Below, one piece after another: positions 19,261-28,783 of a DNA stretch of 64,000 bases. The DNA is from an uncultured Candidatus Saccharibacteria bacterium. GTDB taxonomy: Bacteria; Patescibacteriota; Saccharimonadia; Saccharimonadales; Saccharimonadaceae. The notes under the pieces were generated by a model, which worked only from the letters and a program-made list of their open reading frames with translations, had not been told where the DNA came from and searched no databases. Numbering within the stretch: position 1 is the first letter of the stretch; every line of letters starts with the position of its first letter. Location: the NCBI GenBank assembly GCA_946538495.1, contig CAMNGP010000002.1, positions 37,816 to 101,815 of the forward strand, given 5' to 3'. The position numbers were made by a program, and so were the translations under genes.

Positions 19261-20808
19261 TTATTTGTCTGATTTCGCCTTTGGCTCCTTAGCTACTTCT
19301 TTTGGCTCAGCGTCTTTAGTTTGAGCTGCGTCTTTAGTTTCTTTTGGAGACTCTTCGGTTTTGGCAATTTCTTCACCTTTAGCTTTGCTCTCTACCTTGG
19401 CAAGAGTCTTCTTGGTGCGATAGAGATAATAACCGCCACCACCAATGCCGAGGATTACAACTACTGCCATCACGATTTCGAGCGGACCAGTGGACGGTAA
19501 CTCTTGACAGCCTTCCATTTCTGGGTTGGTTTTACAGTTTTTCTCTTGGCATTCTGGTAAATTTGGATTAGTGGTACAATCTTGGCATCCTGGCGCATCT
19601 GGATTAGTGGTACAATCCTGACATTCTGGTGCATCTGGATTCGTGGTACAGTCCACTACTGGATCTTCACAAGGCTCGGAAACTAAGACTGACGCTTGAT
19701 TCCCAAGTGTACCGTAACCACCGTCGGCCAATGCGTAATCCATATATACTGTATTAATTAGTCTTGAGGTGCCACAGGTTTTACCGTCAAATACTTCGTC
19801 GGTGATTTTGGCATCATATTCGATATACCAACCAGCTCCACCAACACTAAGTTGATAGGTTAATGCCCCATTCGACGTGAAAAAGTCGCCTGAAAGAGCT
19901 TCAGTTTTTTTGGCTCCACTGGTTGCCGTATCCTTAAATACTGCGTCAGATGCTGCAACCAGACCAGTAGGCAATTGGTCTTTGATAGCAATTTTTGTTG
20001 TGGCGATGCTGCCTAGGTTTTTAGCAACAACCTTATAATGAATCGTGTCGCCAACTTTGGCATTAATGTTATCATAGTAGTTTACGCCGTCAGTAGAAGC
20101 CATTTTGGAAAGATAAATTGAAGCTTGTTCTGCTTTAACTTTATAAATGATATATCCAGAATACTCTGCGCAGCCAGGTACTTTCCCGTCTAAGGTACAA
20201 TTTGTCTCGCCTTCAGCGCAATAACCTATTAATGCGCCCGAGGTAAACATATCTTCGCCAATTTTTGCCGTCGTTCTTCCGCCGTTCCAATAGATTGTTG
20301 CTGAATTATCTACATATCTTAGGCGTACGCCCACACTGGATTTATTGATAAAATCAGCTTCGTCCCATACGCTCGTCGGATTGGCATTTGAGGCAGAAAT
20401 TTTCGCGCCAGTTTCTGCGGTTGAGTCGCCAGATATTACTCCAGGAAAATAGGCAAAAACTTTCGTATTTTCGGCAGTTAGCTTATAGTTCGAAGCTGCA
20501 TTGTTATGATAAAACACATATACTTCAAACTCTTGACCATTTTTGGCGTCTGCGTCAGATATTTCAACTTGGTCTCTAAAGGTCGTTTCGCCAGCTTTAC
20601 GAACGCGAACAAAGTTTCTTTCATCACCAATACCAACAGATTCACTACTTTGATTATTAGTGATCGAATTAAACGTAACATACGTTGCTGGTTTATCCAT
20701 TTCAAAAGTTCTACGCTCTGGACCCCATGCCTGTGCAGCACATACACCCTGGAGCGCCAAAAGTATCGTAATAGCTATTCCACCCGTTTTTATGAAGATT
20801 TTCTTCAT
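19261..20808 (-). CDS. Secreted surface protein with DUF11-like repeats and LPSTG-type C-terminal anchor
   Basis: Signal peptide; YYDNINAKVGDTIHYKVVAKNLGS; CTTNPDAPECQ repeats; ELPSTGPLEIVMAVVVILGIGGGGYYLYRTKKT. Confidence 0.75.
   Translation of the reverse strand: MKKIFIKTGGIAITILLALQGVCAAQAWGPERRTFEMDKPATYVTFNSITNNQSSESVGIGDERNFVRVRKAGETTFRDQVEISDADAKNGQEFEVYVFYHNNAASNYKLTAENTKVFAYFPGVISGDSTAETGAKISASNANPTSVWDEADFINKSSVGVRLRYVDNSATIYWNGGRTTAKIGEDMFTSGALIGYCAEGETNCTLDGKVPGCAEYSGYIIYKVKAEQASIYLSKMASTDGVNYYDNINAKVGDTIHYKVVAKNLGSIATTKIAIKDQLPTGLVAASDAVFKDTATSGAKKTEALSGDFFTSNGALTYQLSVGGAGWYIEYDAKITDEVFDGKTCGTSRLINTVYMDYALADGGYGTLGNQASVLVSEPCEDPVVDCTTNPDAPECQDCTTNPDAPGCQDCTTNPNLPECQEKNCKTNPEMEGCQELPSTGPLEIVMAVVVILGIGGGGYYLYRTKKTLAKVESKAKGEEIAKTEESPKETKDAAQTKDAEPKEVAKEPKAKSDK
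19499..19655 (-). repeat. Tandem 36-nt-scale coding repeats encoding (D)CTTNPDAPECQ units
   Basis: Consecutive units DCTTNPDAPECQ / DCTTNPDAPGCQ / DCTTNPNLPECQ / NCKTNPEMEGCQ. Confidence 0.75.
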
Positions 20809-20836
20809 AGTCCTCCTTACTTTAAGTTATATATTT

Positions 20837-22447
20837 TTATAAACCTTCGCTATAATCTGCGCCGTCAACGCCTGTCGCGTTGTCTAGACTCTGTTCAATT
20901 GTTCCGCCGCCGCTTGCACTTGGAGTACTTCCAGTTACCTCTCCAGTACTGACAGTGGCACCAGCATTAAAGTCATTTGATGGTCCAGATCCTTCCGTAG
21001 TACCAGCGACAGGTCTTGGCGCTTCTCCACCCGCGCCAGCGGTAGACTGCGATCCTCCACTAGTGCTGCTAGGAGGAGTGCCGCCAGTGACTTCGTGGCC
21101 AATTTGCCCTGATGGCTGACCGTCATAGGTGTTCGTCCCAGGATTATAGGGGCGATTAGAGTCAGCAGTCGGTTCTGGCGTCGTTCCCCTGTTTTGGCTT
21201 TCCGGCTGAACAATGTTGTCGTTGGCTCCGGAGTTTTCGTTCGCCTCAGCCTGATTCTTTGGCTCAGGAGTTGGTTCAGGCTCTGATGTGGGATTGTCTT
21301 CTGATGGAGTATCTTTCGTTGGTTTGTTATCTCTACTGATTATTACGGGGATAGGATCCCCATCGTAGTAGACGACATTTAGCAAATTCGTGCATACAGT
21401 ATTAAAGTATCTGACCACCTCTTTTCCATCTGCTTTAGTTGTGACTCTTACAAGTTCTGGCTTATCACCTTCTCTAACTAAATCGTCAACCGCAAGCTCC
21501 GTAAACATGCCAGTCATAACATGATGGTAATCTGCATTCGGTTCTCCTTCTTCAGGGTTAAACTCCCTATACTCAATACCCATGTTAAGAATCTTCTTGT
21601 TATCTTCTGGCCGACCGAATTCGAATGTAGTGTTCTTATATTGCCCCATTAGCCATGAAACAAGTTCTTTCATATCGTCTGGATCTGTTTGATAGAGTAT
21701 TTCTTCGGCTTTTTTCTGAGATTTACCGGAAAACCTTGGATGGCCGAGAATACTTAGCTCCGCAGCGGCTACTGGACCATGAGTACGAACTATATGTTCA
21801 AAAAACGCGGCGTAATCCTCTATTGTTTCTAGCCCCTCAAACTGCCCATCGTATAGATCCAAGAATTCTTCATTTTCTAGAAGGTTTTTCTTAAATGCCA
21901 CCCAGTATTTGGTTTCTTCACTGTAATCCTCTGCATACTGATGACCTCCTGGCGTAGTTGAAAGATTGAATGGCAATTCGTTTTCTTCGTCGATTTTTTC
22001 AAAAATCCATCTTAGGTCCTTGGACCTTTCGGTTTCATGATCGTCGGTGGTTTCATGATCGTCGGTGATTTCAGAATTGTCTGATGAGCCATATCCATTC
22101 AGCTCCTCTTCCGACAAGTCTTCGGGGGCACCCTGTCGAAAAGCATTATTGATAGCCATACCAGCAGCACCCAGGAGGGTGGCACCCGCCAGAGCCATAA
22201 AGCCCCTTCTGGAAAGATTTTTCTCTTTGCCTCGTTCGGCACCTTGAGCGGAATTTGGGTGATTTGCCGATGGAGGTGTTTCCGTACTGCCCCTCGTATC
22301 AAGTAGTTCCGTTTCGTCAAAGTCCCGACCAGATAAGACTGCTCTGATTATATCTTGAAGTGTACCTTCTTCAAACTCTTTTTTAGTGAGAGGTGATTTA
22401 TCGGGCCCTTCATTCCCGTTGTTAGCCCCAGATCTTTCCGGATTCAT
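20837..22447 (-). CDS. Predicted surface protein with internal twin-arginine-like TM segment and long Pro/Ser/Thr/Gly-rich C-terminus
   Basis: NLSRRGFMALAGATLLGAAGMAI; low-complexity tail. Confidence 0.6.
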   Translation of the reverse strand: MNPERSGANNGNEGPDKSPLTKKEFEEGTLQDIIRAVLSGRDFDETELLDTRGSTETPPSANHPNSAQGAERGKEKNLSRRGFMALAGATLLGAAGMAINNAFRQGAPEDLSEEELNGYGSSDNSEITDDHETTDDHETERSKDLRWIFEKIDEENELPFNLSTTPGGHQYAEDYSEETKYWVAFKKNLLENEEFLDLYDGQFEGLETIEDYAAFFEHIVRTHGPVAAAELSILGHPRFSGKSQKKAEEILYQTDPDDMKELVSWLMGQYKNTTFEFGRPEDNKKILNMGIEYREFNPEEGEPNADYHHVMTGMFTELAVDDLVREGDKPELVRVTTKADGKEVVRYFNTVCTNLLNVVYYDGDPIPVIISRDNKPTKDTPSEDNPTSEPEPTPEPKNQAEANENSGANDNIVQPESQNRGTTPEPTADSNRPYNPGTNTYDGQPSGQIGHEVTGGTPPSSTSGGSQSTAGAGGEAPRPVAGTTEGSGPSNDFNAGATVSTGEVTGSTPSASGGGTIEQSLDNATGVDGADYSEGL

Positions 22448-22542
22448 TTGTTTTCTCCCATTATATTTGATAGCAAAACTATTCTGGTTTTAGTTTAGCA
22501 TGAGCTTTTAGTGTGGTCAAGAATTTTGTCGAGATTGCTTCA

Positions 22543-22575
22543 TCAAAAAACCGAACATTTTGTTCGGCTTTTTGA
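22543..22575. terminator. Bidirectional hairpin terminator
   Basis: tcaaaaaaccgaacattttgttcggctttttga. Confidence 0.75.
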
Positions 22576-22584
22576 TATAAGGTT

Positions 22585-22698
22585 TTACATTAGACTCATA
22601 AAGAGAACGGCTAGTTCATAGAAAGTCTGGAAATTATTAATTCCGATCGGACTTACATTGGCAATCCTTTCTGTTAAAGTTAATATTTGTTTGCTCAT
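22585..22698 (-). CDS. Small ORF, 37 aa (not in ORF track)
   Basis: MSKQILTLTERIANVSPIGINNFQTFYELAVLFMSLM*; ends just before the terminator hairpin. Confidence 0.5.
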   Translation of the reverse strand: MSKQILTLTERIANVSPIGINNFQTFYELAVLFMSLM

Positions 22699-22731
22699 CT
22701 TATGTTAAAGTCCTTTCTTTATGACAAGAAA

Positions 22732-22875
22732 TTATAATCCAAAGATACTAGCGGAGCCAATCTTGCGCATGAGATCGAGCGTAGCTTTGTTCACTTTCTT
22801 TTCTGGTGAGACGTATTCTTTTTCGTCAGGGTACGTCTCATAAGAAAGCACCTTAAGACTATTTTTTCTTGTCAT
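22732..22875 (-). CDS. Small ORF, 47 aa (not in ORF track)
   Basis: MTRKNSLKVLSYETYPDEKEYVSPEKKVNKATLDLMRKIGSASIFGL*; purine-rich aaggaaa upstream of ATG and strong promoters upstream. Confidence 0.6.
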   Translation of the reverse strand: MTRKNSLKVLSYETYPDEKEYVSPEKKVNKATLDLMRKIGSASIFGL

Positions 22876-22948
22876 ATATTTTCCTTTTTGTTTTATTGTT
22901 TTTATTTTTGTTTGTTAGAATTTTTATTTTATTTTCTAACTTGTCCTT

Positions 22949-23011
22949 AGTGTAGCACACTTTAGCGATTTTGTCAATACTGTTTATGCTAATATTTCTT
23001 AGTTTTGTCAA
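22949..23011 (-). promoter_or_regulatory. Sigma70-type promoter(s) for the small-ORF locus
   Basis: TTGACA (22977-22972) -17 nt- TACACT (22954-22949); second TTGACA (23011-23006) -17 nt- CATAAA (22988-22983). Confidence 0.7.
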
Positions 23012-23070
23012 GTTAACAGAGACAATAATCCAAAAACAAACCCAGTAAGGACGTATGTATTTTTTACAAT

Positions 23071-26004
23071 TTATAATTTCTCTAATGAAATTGTTATGTT
23101 TTCGCCGTCTAATTTGGCGATTTCATCATAAGAATAATTATTGTTTTTTACTACTTCGTGAGCGTTGACTTCTGTTCTAATCAATTCTTCAAATCCATTT
23201 GGTAAATCAATTGAAAGAGAGAGTTTGATTTGGTCGTCTTGGCGTAAGCCAGCGTGCTTACGGGCGGATTGTACGGCGCGAATGATTTCACGGGCCTGTC
23301 CTTCCCTCTTAAGCTCGGCGGTGAGTTTTTTGTCGAGTGAGAGACTCTTACCGTGTTTTACTGTCTTAACGTTTACCTCGTCGGCAATGATTTTTTCATA
23401 GAAATCGTCTAGTTTGTCGCCATCGTACGTAAGCTTTGCTAGCGGCTGACGGATTTTGATTTGATCTTCGGTATCTGATTTTTGCATTCTAAGTGCCAGT
23501 GCATCAGTAATGATTTGGCGAGTACGAGACATTATTCCTAGGATTTCCGTGTCAATCTTGCCTGCATCTGGCCAATTCAAGAGATGCACAGACTCATTCT
23601 GCCCTGTCATTTTTTGATAAAGCTCTTCGGAAAGAAATGGCGTAAACGGGGCTAGGATTTTAGCCAGATAGATTAATACAAAATGGAGCGTAGCGAATGC
23701 TGCATGTTTATCTTTTGGATCGTCATTTTTGCTAAAACGTCGGCGCGAGCGACGCACAAACCAGTTAGATAAATCATCTATAAATGGCAAGACCTCTTCT
23801 AGAGCTTTAGGGAGATTGTATTCTTCCATGCCAGCAGTAATAGCGTTTCTTAATTGATAAACGCGAGAGAAGATCCATTGGTCTAATGGATTATTTAGCT
23901 CTATATCATACAAATCGTCTGAGTCGATATTCTCGACCTCTGCGTAGGTCGTGAAGAAATCATAGACATTCCAAACCATGGCAAGTTTGCGGTTGACGTC
24001 GGAGACATCTTTGTCAAGAAGAGCGAAGTCTTCGCCAGAGAGGACTGGGGAGCTAAGGAGCAAAAAACGGAGAGCGTCAGCAGAATATTGATCCATGAGC
24101 ACATTTGGGTCGGTGAAATTACCGAGCGATTTGCTCATCTTGCGCCCATCGTTTCCCGCTAAGGTGCCGGTGGTAATTACATTCTTATAAGCATTTTTGT
24201 GACCTTTTTTGGCTTTTTCACCAAAGGCACCCGTTTCAGCAAGTGCAGTATTGACGGCATGAACATAATAGAACCAGGCGCGTACTTGACCGACGTATTC
24301 TACGATAAAATCGGCTGGATAATTTCGCTCAAACTTTTCTTTGTTTTCGAACGGATAATGAAGCTGCGCGAAGGGCATAGAGCCAGATTCAAACCAGCAA
24401 TCTAATACCTTTTCGATACGGGTAAAATGTTCGCCATCGATATCGAATTCGATCGCATCCACCCAAGGGCGATGATAATCGTCTAGTTCTTTGCCAGACA
24501 ATTCTTTAAGCTCAGCATAAGAGCCGATTACTTTGACGGAGCCTTTGTCACCTTTCCAGACCGGCATAGCAGTAGCCCAAAAACGATCGCGCGACAGATT
24601 CCAATCAGGTGCGGCTTCGATGTTTTTGGCAAAGCGGCCGTGTTTTAGATACCCCGGGAACCAGTTGATGTTTTCATTCTCAGCTAGCATTAGAGGTTTT
24701 TGACCCTCGATATCAAAGAACCAAGACGGAAATGCGCGATACATGATGCGTTCCTTGGAGCGAGGGTTGAAGGGATATTCGTGCTGAATATAATCTATCT
24801 TGTAGATAATTCCCTTGTCTTCCAAGCATTTTGCAATAAATTTATTAGCTGCCCAAATTTGAATGCCGTGCTCATCGGTGTCACGAACACCGAAATCATG
24901 TAACTTGTTGGCGTATTCTGCTATATAATAGCCATTCTCGTCAAGAGTATCTACAAAATCAATCTCGTCTTCGTGTTGCTTGTAGAGCTCGTAATCATCT
25001 TCACCATAAGCAGGGGCAATATGAACAATACCTGTGCCTTCTTCGTCTCCCACAAAGTCAGCGGTGAAAACTTGGCAAATAGTGCCATCTAGGGATATGT
25101 ATTTAAGACCCTGAAGATCCTTGCCTTTAAAAGTCTTTTCTGGTTCGGCGTCTTCACTAAAGAGTTTGCCGGCGAGCCTGGTTGCAACAATAAGACGCCC
25201 ACCATCTATATTATATACGCCATATGATAGGTTTTTACTGACAGCTAAAGCACGGTTCGCCATCAAGGTCCAAGGGGTGGTGGTCCAAGCTAGAAGATAA
25301 ACAGGTTCAGAAATAGATATTTCTTTAGACGCTTCGTCCTTCGAATCTGTATTTACTAGCTTGAATTTGACATAGGCGGAAGGGTCAGTGACGGTTTGGT
25401 AGGCATCGTTATCCATGGTGACTTCTGCTTTCGAAACAGGAGTAGCGAATTTGGTATCGTACATTAAGACTTTGCGACCTTCATAGATTTTGCCTGCTTC
25501 ATAGAGCTGTTTAAATGCCCACCAGACAGATTCCATGAAATCCTTGTTCATGGTGCGATAGCAATTATCAAAATCTACCCAACGACCAACGCGATCGATG
25601 GTAGAGCGCCAGGTTTCGGAGTTCGCAACCATGGATTCTCTGGCTTTAATAATATAATCTTCGAGACTCCATTTAGTGCCGATGTCGCGGCGGTCAGTAA
25701 TACCGAGCTGCTTTTCGACAAAGTTTTCGGCTGGAAGACCGTGACAGTCCCAGCCCCAACGGCGTTCTACGCGACGACCATTCATGGTCCAATAGCGCGG
25801 GACGGCGTCTTTGACAATAGAGCTAAGGAGGGTTCCATGATGAGGGTTGCCAGTAATAAATGGTGGGCCATCATAAAAAACATAGGATTCGTCGATTGGT
25901 CTCTGTTCTACAGATTTTTCGAATGTTTTATCTTTTTTCCACCACTCAATGAGGGCTTTTTCGTATTCGACGGCTTTGCGTCGTTCTCCAGCTCTATATT
26001 TCAT
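23071..26004 (-). CDS. ileS: Isoleucyl-tRNA synthetase
   Basis: YDGPPFITGNPHHGTLLSSIVKD, WGWDCHGLPAE, GRKMSKSLGNF. Confidence 0.95.
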   Translation of the reverse strand: MKYRAGERRKAVEYEKALIEWWKKDKTFEKSVEQRPIDESYVFYDGPPFITGNPHHGTLLSSIVKDAVPRYWTMNGRRVERRWGWDCHGLPAENFVEKQLGITDRRDIGTKWSLEDYIIKARESMVANSETWRSTIDRVGRWVDFDNCYRTMNKDFMESVWWAFKQLYEAGKIYEGRKVLMYDTKFATPVSKAEVTMDNDAYQTVTDPSAYVKFKLVNTDSKDEASKEISISEPVYLLAWTTTPWTLMANRALAVSKNLSYGVYNIDGGRLIVATRLAGKLFSEDAEPEKTFKGKDLQGLKYISLDGTICQVFTADFVGDEEGTGIVHIAPAYGEDDYELYKQHEDEIDFVDTLDENGYYIAEYANKLHDFGVRDTDEHGIQIWAANKFIAKCLEDKGIIYKIDYIQHEYPFNPRSKERIMYRAFPSWFFDIEGQKPLMLAENENINWFPGYLKHGRFAKNIEAAPDWNLSRDRFWATAMPVWKGDKGSVKVIGSYAELKELSGKELDDYHRPWVDAIEFDIDGEHFTRIEKVLDCWFESGSMPFAQLHYPFENKEKFERNYPADFIVEYVGQVRAWFYYVHAVNTALAETGAFGEKAKKGHKNAYKNVITTGTLAGNDGRKMSKSLGNFTDPNVLMDQYSADALRFLLLSSPVLSGEDFALLDKDVSDVNRKLAMVWNVYDFFTTYAEVENIDSDDLYDIELNNPLDQWIFSRVYQLRNAITAGMEEYNLPKALEEVLPFIDDLSNWFVRRSRRRFSKNDDPKDKHAAFATLHFVLIYLAKILAPFTPFLSEELYQKMTGQNESVHLLNWPDAGKIDTEILGIMSRTRQIITDALALRMQKSDTEDQIKIRQPLAKLTYDGDKLDDFYEKIIADEVNVKTVKHGKSLSLDKKLTAELKREGQAREIIRAVQSARKHAGLRQDDQIKLSLSIDLPNGFEELIRTEVNAHEVVKNNNYSYDEIAKLDGENITISLEKL

Positions 26005-26016
26005 TCTATAATTATA

Positions 26017-26817
26017 TCACTTTTTGGTGTGAACGTCGAGCTGGGCGTAAGGGATATGAATTTTATGTTCTTCTAAAGTTGTAACGATTGCACGCAAGCA
26101 GTCGCGACGAATCTGTAACTGATTTAATGGGTCACATGTAACCATAATTTGGTAATTCAAAGAAGAGTCGGCAAGGGCAGTAATTCCCTGATATTTGACA
26201 CCAGTGATGCCGTCGTGCACAGAAAGCTGTTTAACGATGTCGTGTAAAACAAATTCAGCCTTTTCGACTTTTAGTTCATATGGTAATGGAATTGGAATAT
26301 ATATGCATCCGGAGACTATTTCGACGCGATCGATGTTACGATTGGCAATAGAGACGATATTCATAGTATTGATATCTTGAATTTTGGTAGTGCGGAGGCT
26401 GATGGATTGCACCTGGCCAACATTGTCACCAAACTTAATAACGTCACCAATACTGTAATAATTGTCGGAAATAATTTCGAAGCCACGGAAAATATCTTTT
26501 AGTGCATCTTGAAGTGCAAAACCAATAACGATACTAGCAATCCCAACGCCAGCAAGCATAGACGTAACATTAACGCCGAAAATTTGCAGAATAACTAGGA
26601 TTGTAAAGATTCCGATCAGATAGCCGATAACGCTTTTAAGCATACGGATAAATGTTTTGTTTTTCTTATTGGAGAGAATTTTGGAATTCTTCTTTTCTTT
26701 ATTATTTAGAAACCTGGCAGCAAGATGATAAATCAGTAAACTAAGCAAGGCAACTATTAATGACCAAAAACAACGTTGAACCCAAACATTTTCGATTAAT
26801 TGTTCTAAAAACTGCAT
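26017..26817 (-). CDS. Small-conductance mechanosensitive channel family protein
   Basis: MscS core: LAGVGIASIVIGFALQDALKDIFRGFEIISDNYYSIGDVIKFGDNVGQVQSISLRTTKIQ. Confidence 0.9.
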   Translation of the reverse strand: MQFLEQLIENVWVQRCFWSLIVALLSLLIYHLAARFLNNKEKKNSKILSNKKNKTFIRMLKSVIGYLIGIFTILVILQIFGVNVTSMLAGVGIASIVIGFALQDALKDIFRGFEIISDNYYSIGDVIKFGDNVGQVQSISLRTTKIQDINTMNIVSIANRNIDRVEIVSGCIYIPIPLPYELKVEKAEFVLHDIVKQLSVHDGITGVKYQGITALADSSLNYQIMVTCDPLNQLQIRRDCLRAIVTTLEEHKIHIPYAQLDVHTKK

Positions 26818-26824
26818 ATGTTTA

Positions 26825-27079
26825 TTATATCATATAGGATAACACTTCATTAACCAGGGGTAAGGATTTGCCACGCCATGTGGCACAAACTGCGCCATTA
26901 TTATCCAGCGCGAGAATGGTAGGGTATTCAACAACATCATAGGTTTCGCAAAAACTCGTATTAGTATCTGGATTCATGATCTCTATTTCCCTGCCTGTTT
27001 GACGACGAAAATTCTCGAGCCACTCGTTGACGCTTCTACTGTAATCTTGATTGTCCCGAAAAATACACACCACCCGCAT
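26825..27079 (-). CDS. Thioredoxin-fold-like small protein lacking a CxxC
   Basis: Length, ETYDVVEYPTILALDNNGAVCATWRG. Confidence 0.5.
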   Translation of the reverse strand: MRVVCIFRDNQDYSRSVNEWLENFRRQTGREIEIMNPDTNTSFCETYDVVEYPTILALDNNGAVCATWRGKSLPLVNEVLSYMI

Positions 27080-27084
27080 ATACT

Positions 27085-27540
27085 CTATCCTTTACGTTTT
27101 GTTTTTTGCTCTTTTAGAATGTTTTCAAAATCTTCGAGGGTTTTGAATTCGCGAAAGACAGAGGCAAAACGAACATAAGCCACTTCATTAACTTCTGCCA
27201 AAACATCTAAGACGGCTTCGCCAATTTGTTTGGAGGTAATTTCATCGGTTCCGAAAGAATAAAGGATGTCTGACGCACGATTAACGACGTCTTCTACTTC
27301 GAGTTCGGAATTAAAGAATTTGCCAACGCTGCGGCGTACGGCCAGTAGAAGCTTGTCGCGATCGAATATTTCTTTATTGCCGCTACGTTTAGTAACGGTG
27401 AGCGGCGGCATCTCGATACGCTCATAGGTAGTAAAACGATGACCATCGGGAGTTTCGCGACGGCGTCTAATCATAGTGCCGTCTACCGTCTCGCGGCTTT
27501 CTAGAACTTTGCTGTCCCCGATACGAAATTTATGTTCCAC
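27085..27540 (-). CDS. nrdR: NrdR-like transcriptional repressor with ATP-cone but no zinc-ribbon cysteines; GTG start
   Basis: DSKVLESRETVDGTMIRRRRETPDGHRFTTYERIE + ATP-cone KRSGNKEIFDRDKLLLAVRRSV; SD aggag 6 nt before GTG. Confidence 0.88.
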   Translation of the reverse strand: MEHKFRIGDSKVLESRETVDGTMIRRRRETPDGHRFTTYERIEMPPLTVTKRSGNKEIFDRDKLLLAVRRSVGKFFNSELEVEDVVNRASDILYSFGTDEITSKQIGEAVLDVLAEVNEVAYVRFASVFREFKTLEDFENILKEQKTKRKG

Positions 27541-27558
27541 CCGCGACTCCTTTTTTGA

Positions 27559-28719
27559 TTAGTTTTTCTTCTTGCGATTTTTTAGACGATCACGTAGTGA
27601 GGGCGGGATGTCCATGTCGTCATCATTGTCGTGAGCTGGTTCTGGTTCTGGTGCGCTTTTAATGGAATCCCACATATTCGACTTGTTGTCAGTAGCAAAA
27701 TCTTTAGCTTCAACTTCTGGCTTTTCGTCTTCGAAATTTGTTTCTGGAGTAGTGTTAGCTGCGTCGTTATAATAATCAGAATCAAAGCCAGTAGCAACCA
27801 CGGTAACAATGATTTCATCCTCAAGGTCTGGACGGATAGAGGCACCAAAGATAATATTGGCTTCGGGAGACACTGATCCAGTGATAACCTCGGCGGCTTC
27901 TTGGACTTCGCTCATTGACATATCGTAGCCACCAGCTACTGAGAACAATACACCCCGAGCGCCTTCAATCTTAACCTCGATGAGAGGCGATTCGACAGCC
28001 TGCTGGGCGGCGATAACGGCGCGATTTTCGCCAGAAGCGCGACCGATGCCCATGAGTGCAGAGCCGGCGTTTTTCATGATAGCTTTAACATCGGCAAAGT
28101 CTAGATTGATTAGTGAATGTTCGGTGATTAGCTCAGAAATACCCTGTACGCCTTGGCGCAAAACGTCGTCGGCGATTTTGAATGTTTCTAGAAGTGGGGT
28201 GCGAGGATCGATAGTTTGAAGTAACCTATCATTTGGGATTGTAATAAGGGCATCAACTTGGCGAGCTAGTTTTTCGATGGCGACGTCGGCATTTGCTCGA
28301 CGACGAGCCCCCTCGAATGTGAACGGCTTGGTAGCTACACCCACGGTAAGAATATCTTTTTTGCGAGCCTCTTCTGCTACGATTGGGCCAGCGCCAGAGC
28401 CTGTACCGCCACCTGCACCTAAGGTAATAAAGACCATGTCGGCACCATCAAGAGCTTTGTCGATTGCCTCCCTACCTTCTTCGGCAGCTTCGCGACCTTT
28501 TTCTGGGTCACCACCAGCACCAAGGCCTTTACCAATATGAACTTTAACATCTGCAGGAGAGTGATGTAGAGCCTGGGCATCAGTATTAATTGCAACAAAT
28601 TCTACGCCAGAAAGGCCCACTTCTTTCATGCGTTCTACTGCGGAACCGCCGGCACCGCCGACCCCTACTACCTTAATACTAGCTTGACTTTCCACCTCTG
28701 TCGGTTTAACTTCTGGCAT
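27559..28719 (-). CDS. ftsZ: Cell division protein FtsZ
   Basis: [35 protein letters not shown]. Confidence 0.96.
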   Translation of the reverse strand: MPEVKPTEVESQASIKVVGVGGAGGSAVERMKEVGLSGVEFVAINTDAQALHHSPADVKVHIGKGLGAGGDPEKGREAAEEGREAIDKALDGADMVFITLGAGGGTGSGAGPIVAEEARKKDILTVGVATKPFTFEGARRRANADVAIEKLARQVDALITIPNDRLLQTIDPRTPLLETFKIADDVLRQGVQGISELITEHSLINLDFADVKAIMKNAGSALMGIGRASGENRAVIAAQQAVESPLIEVKIEGARGVLFSVAGGYDMSMSEVQEAAEVITGSVSPEANIIFGASIRPDLEDEIIVTVVATGFDSDYYNDAANTTPETNFEDEKPEVEAKDFATDNKSNMWDSIKSAPEPEPAHDNDDDMDIPPSLRDRLKNRKKKN

Positions 28720-28783
28720 AATAATATCCTCGCTTTAATATATTTATAGTATATATCTATTCTTAAAGAATTGCAAGGGGGTG

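Noticed and set aside
22020-22080. Tandem catgatcgtcggtggtttc repeats, considered as a CRISPR-like array
   Set aside because: Only two to three contiguous units without spacers, coding for TDDHE repeats inside the 536 aa protein. No CRISPR array or cas gene seen in the window.
26825-27079. Possible glutaredoxin/thioredoxin redox protein
   Set aside because: No CxxC at the expected position, so a redox function is not supported; kept only as fold-like.
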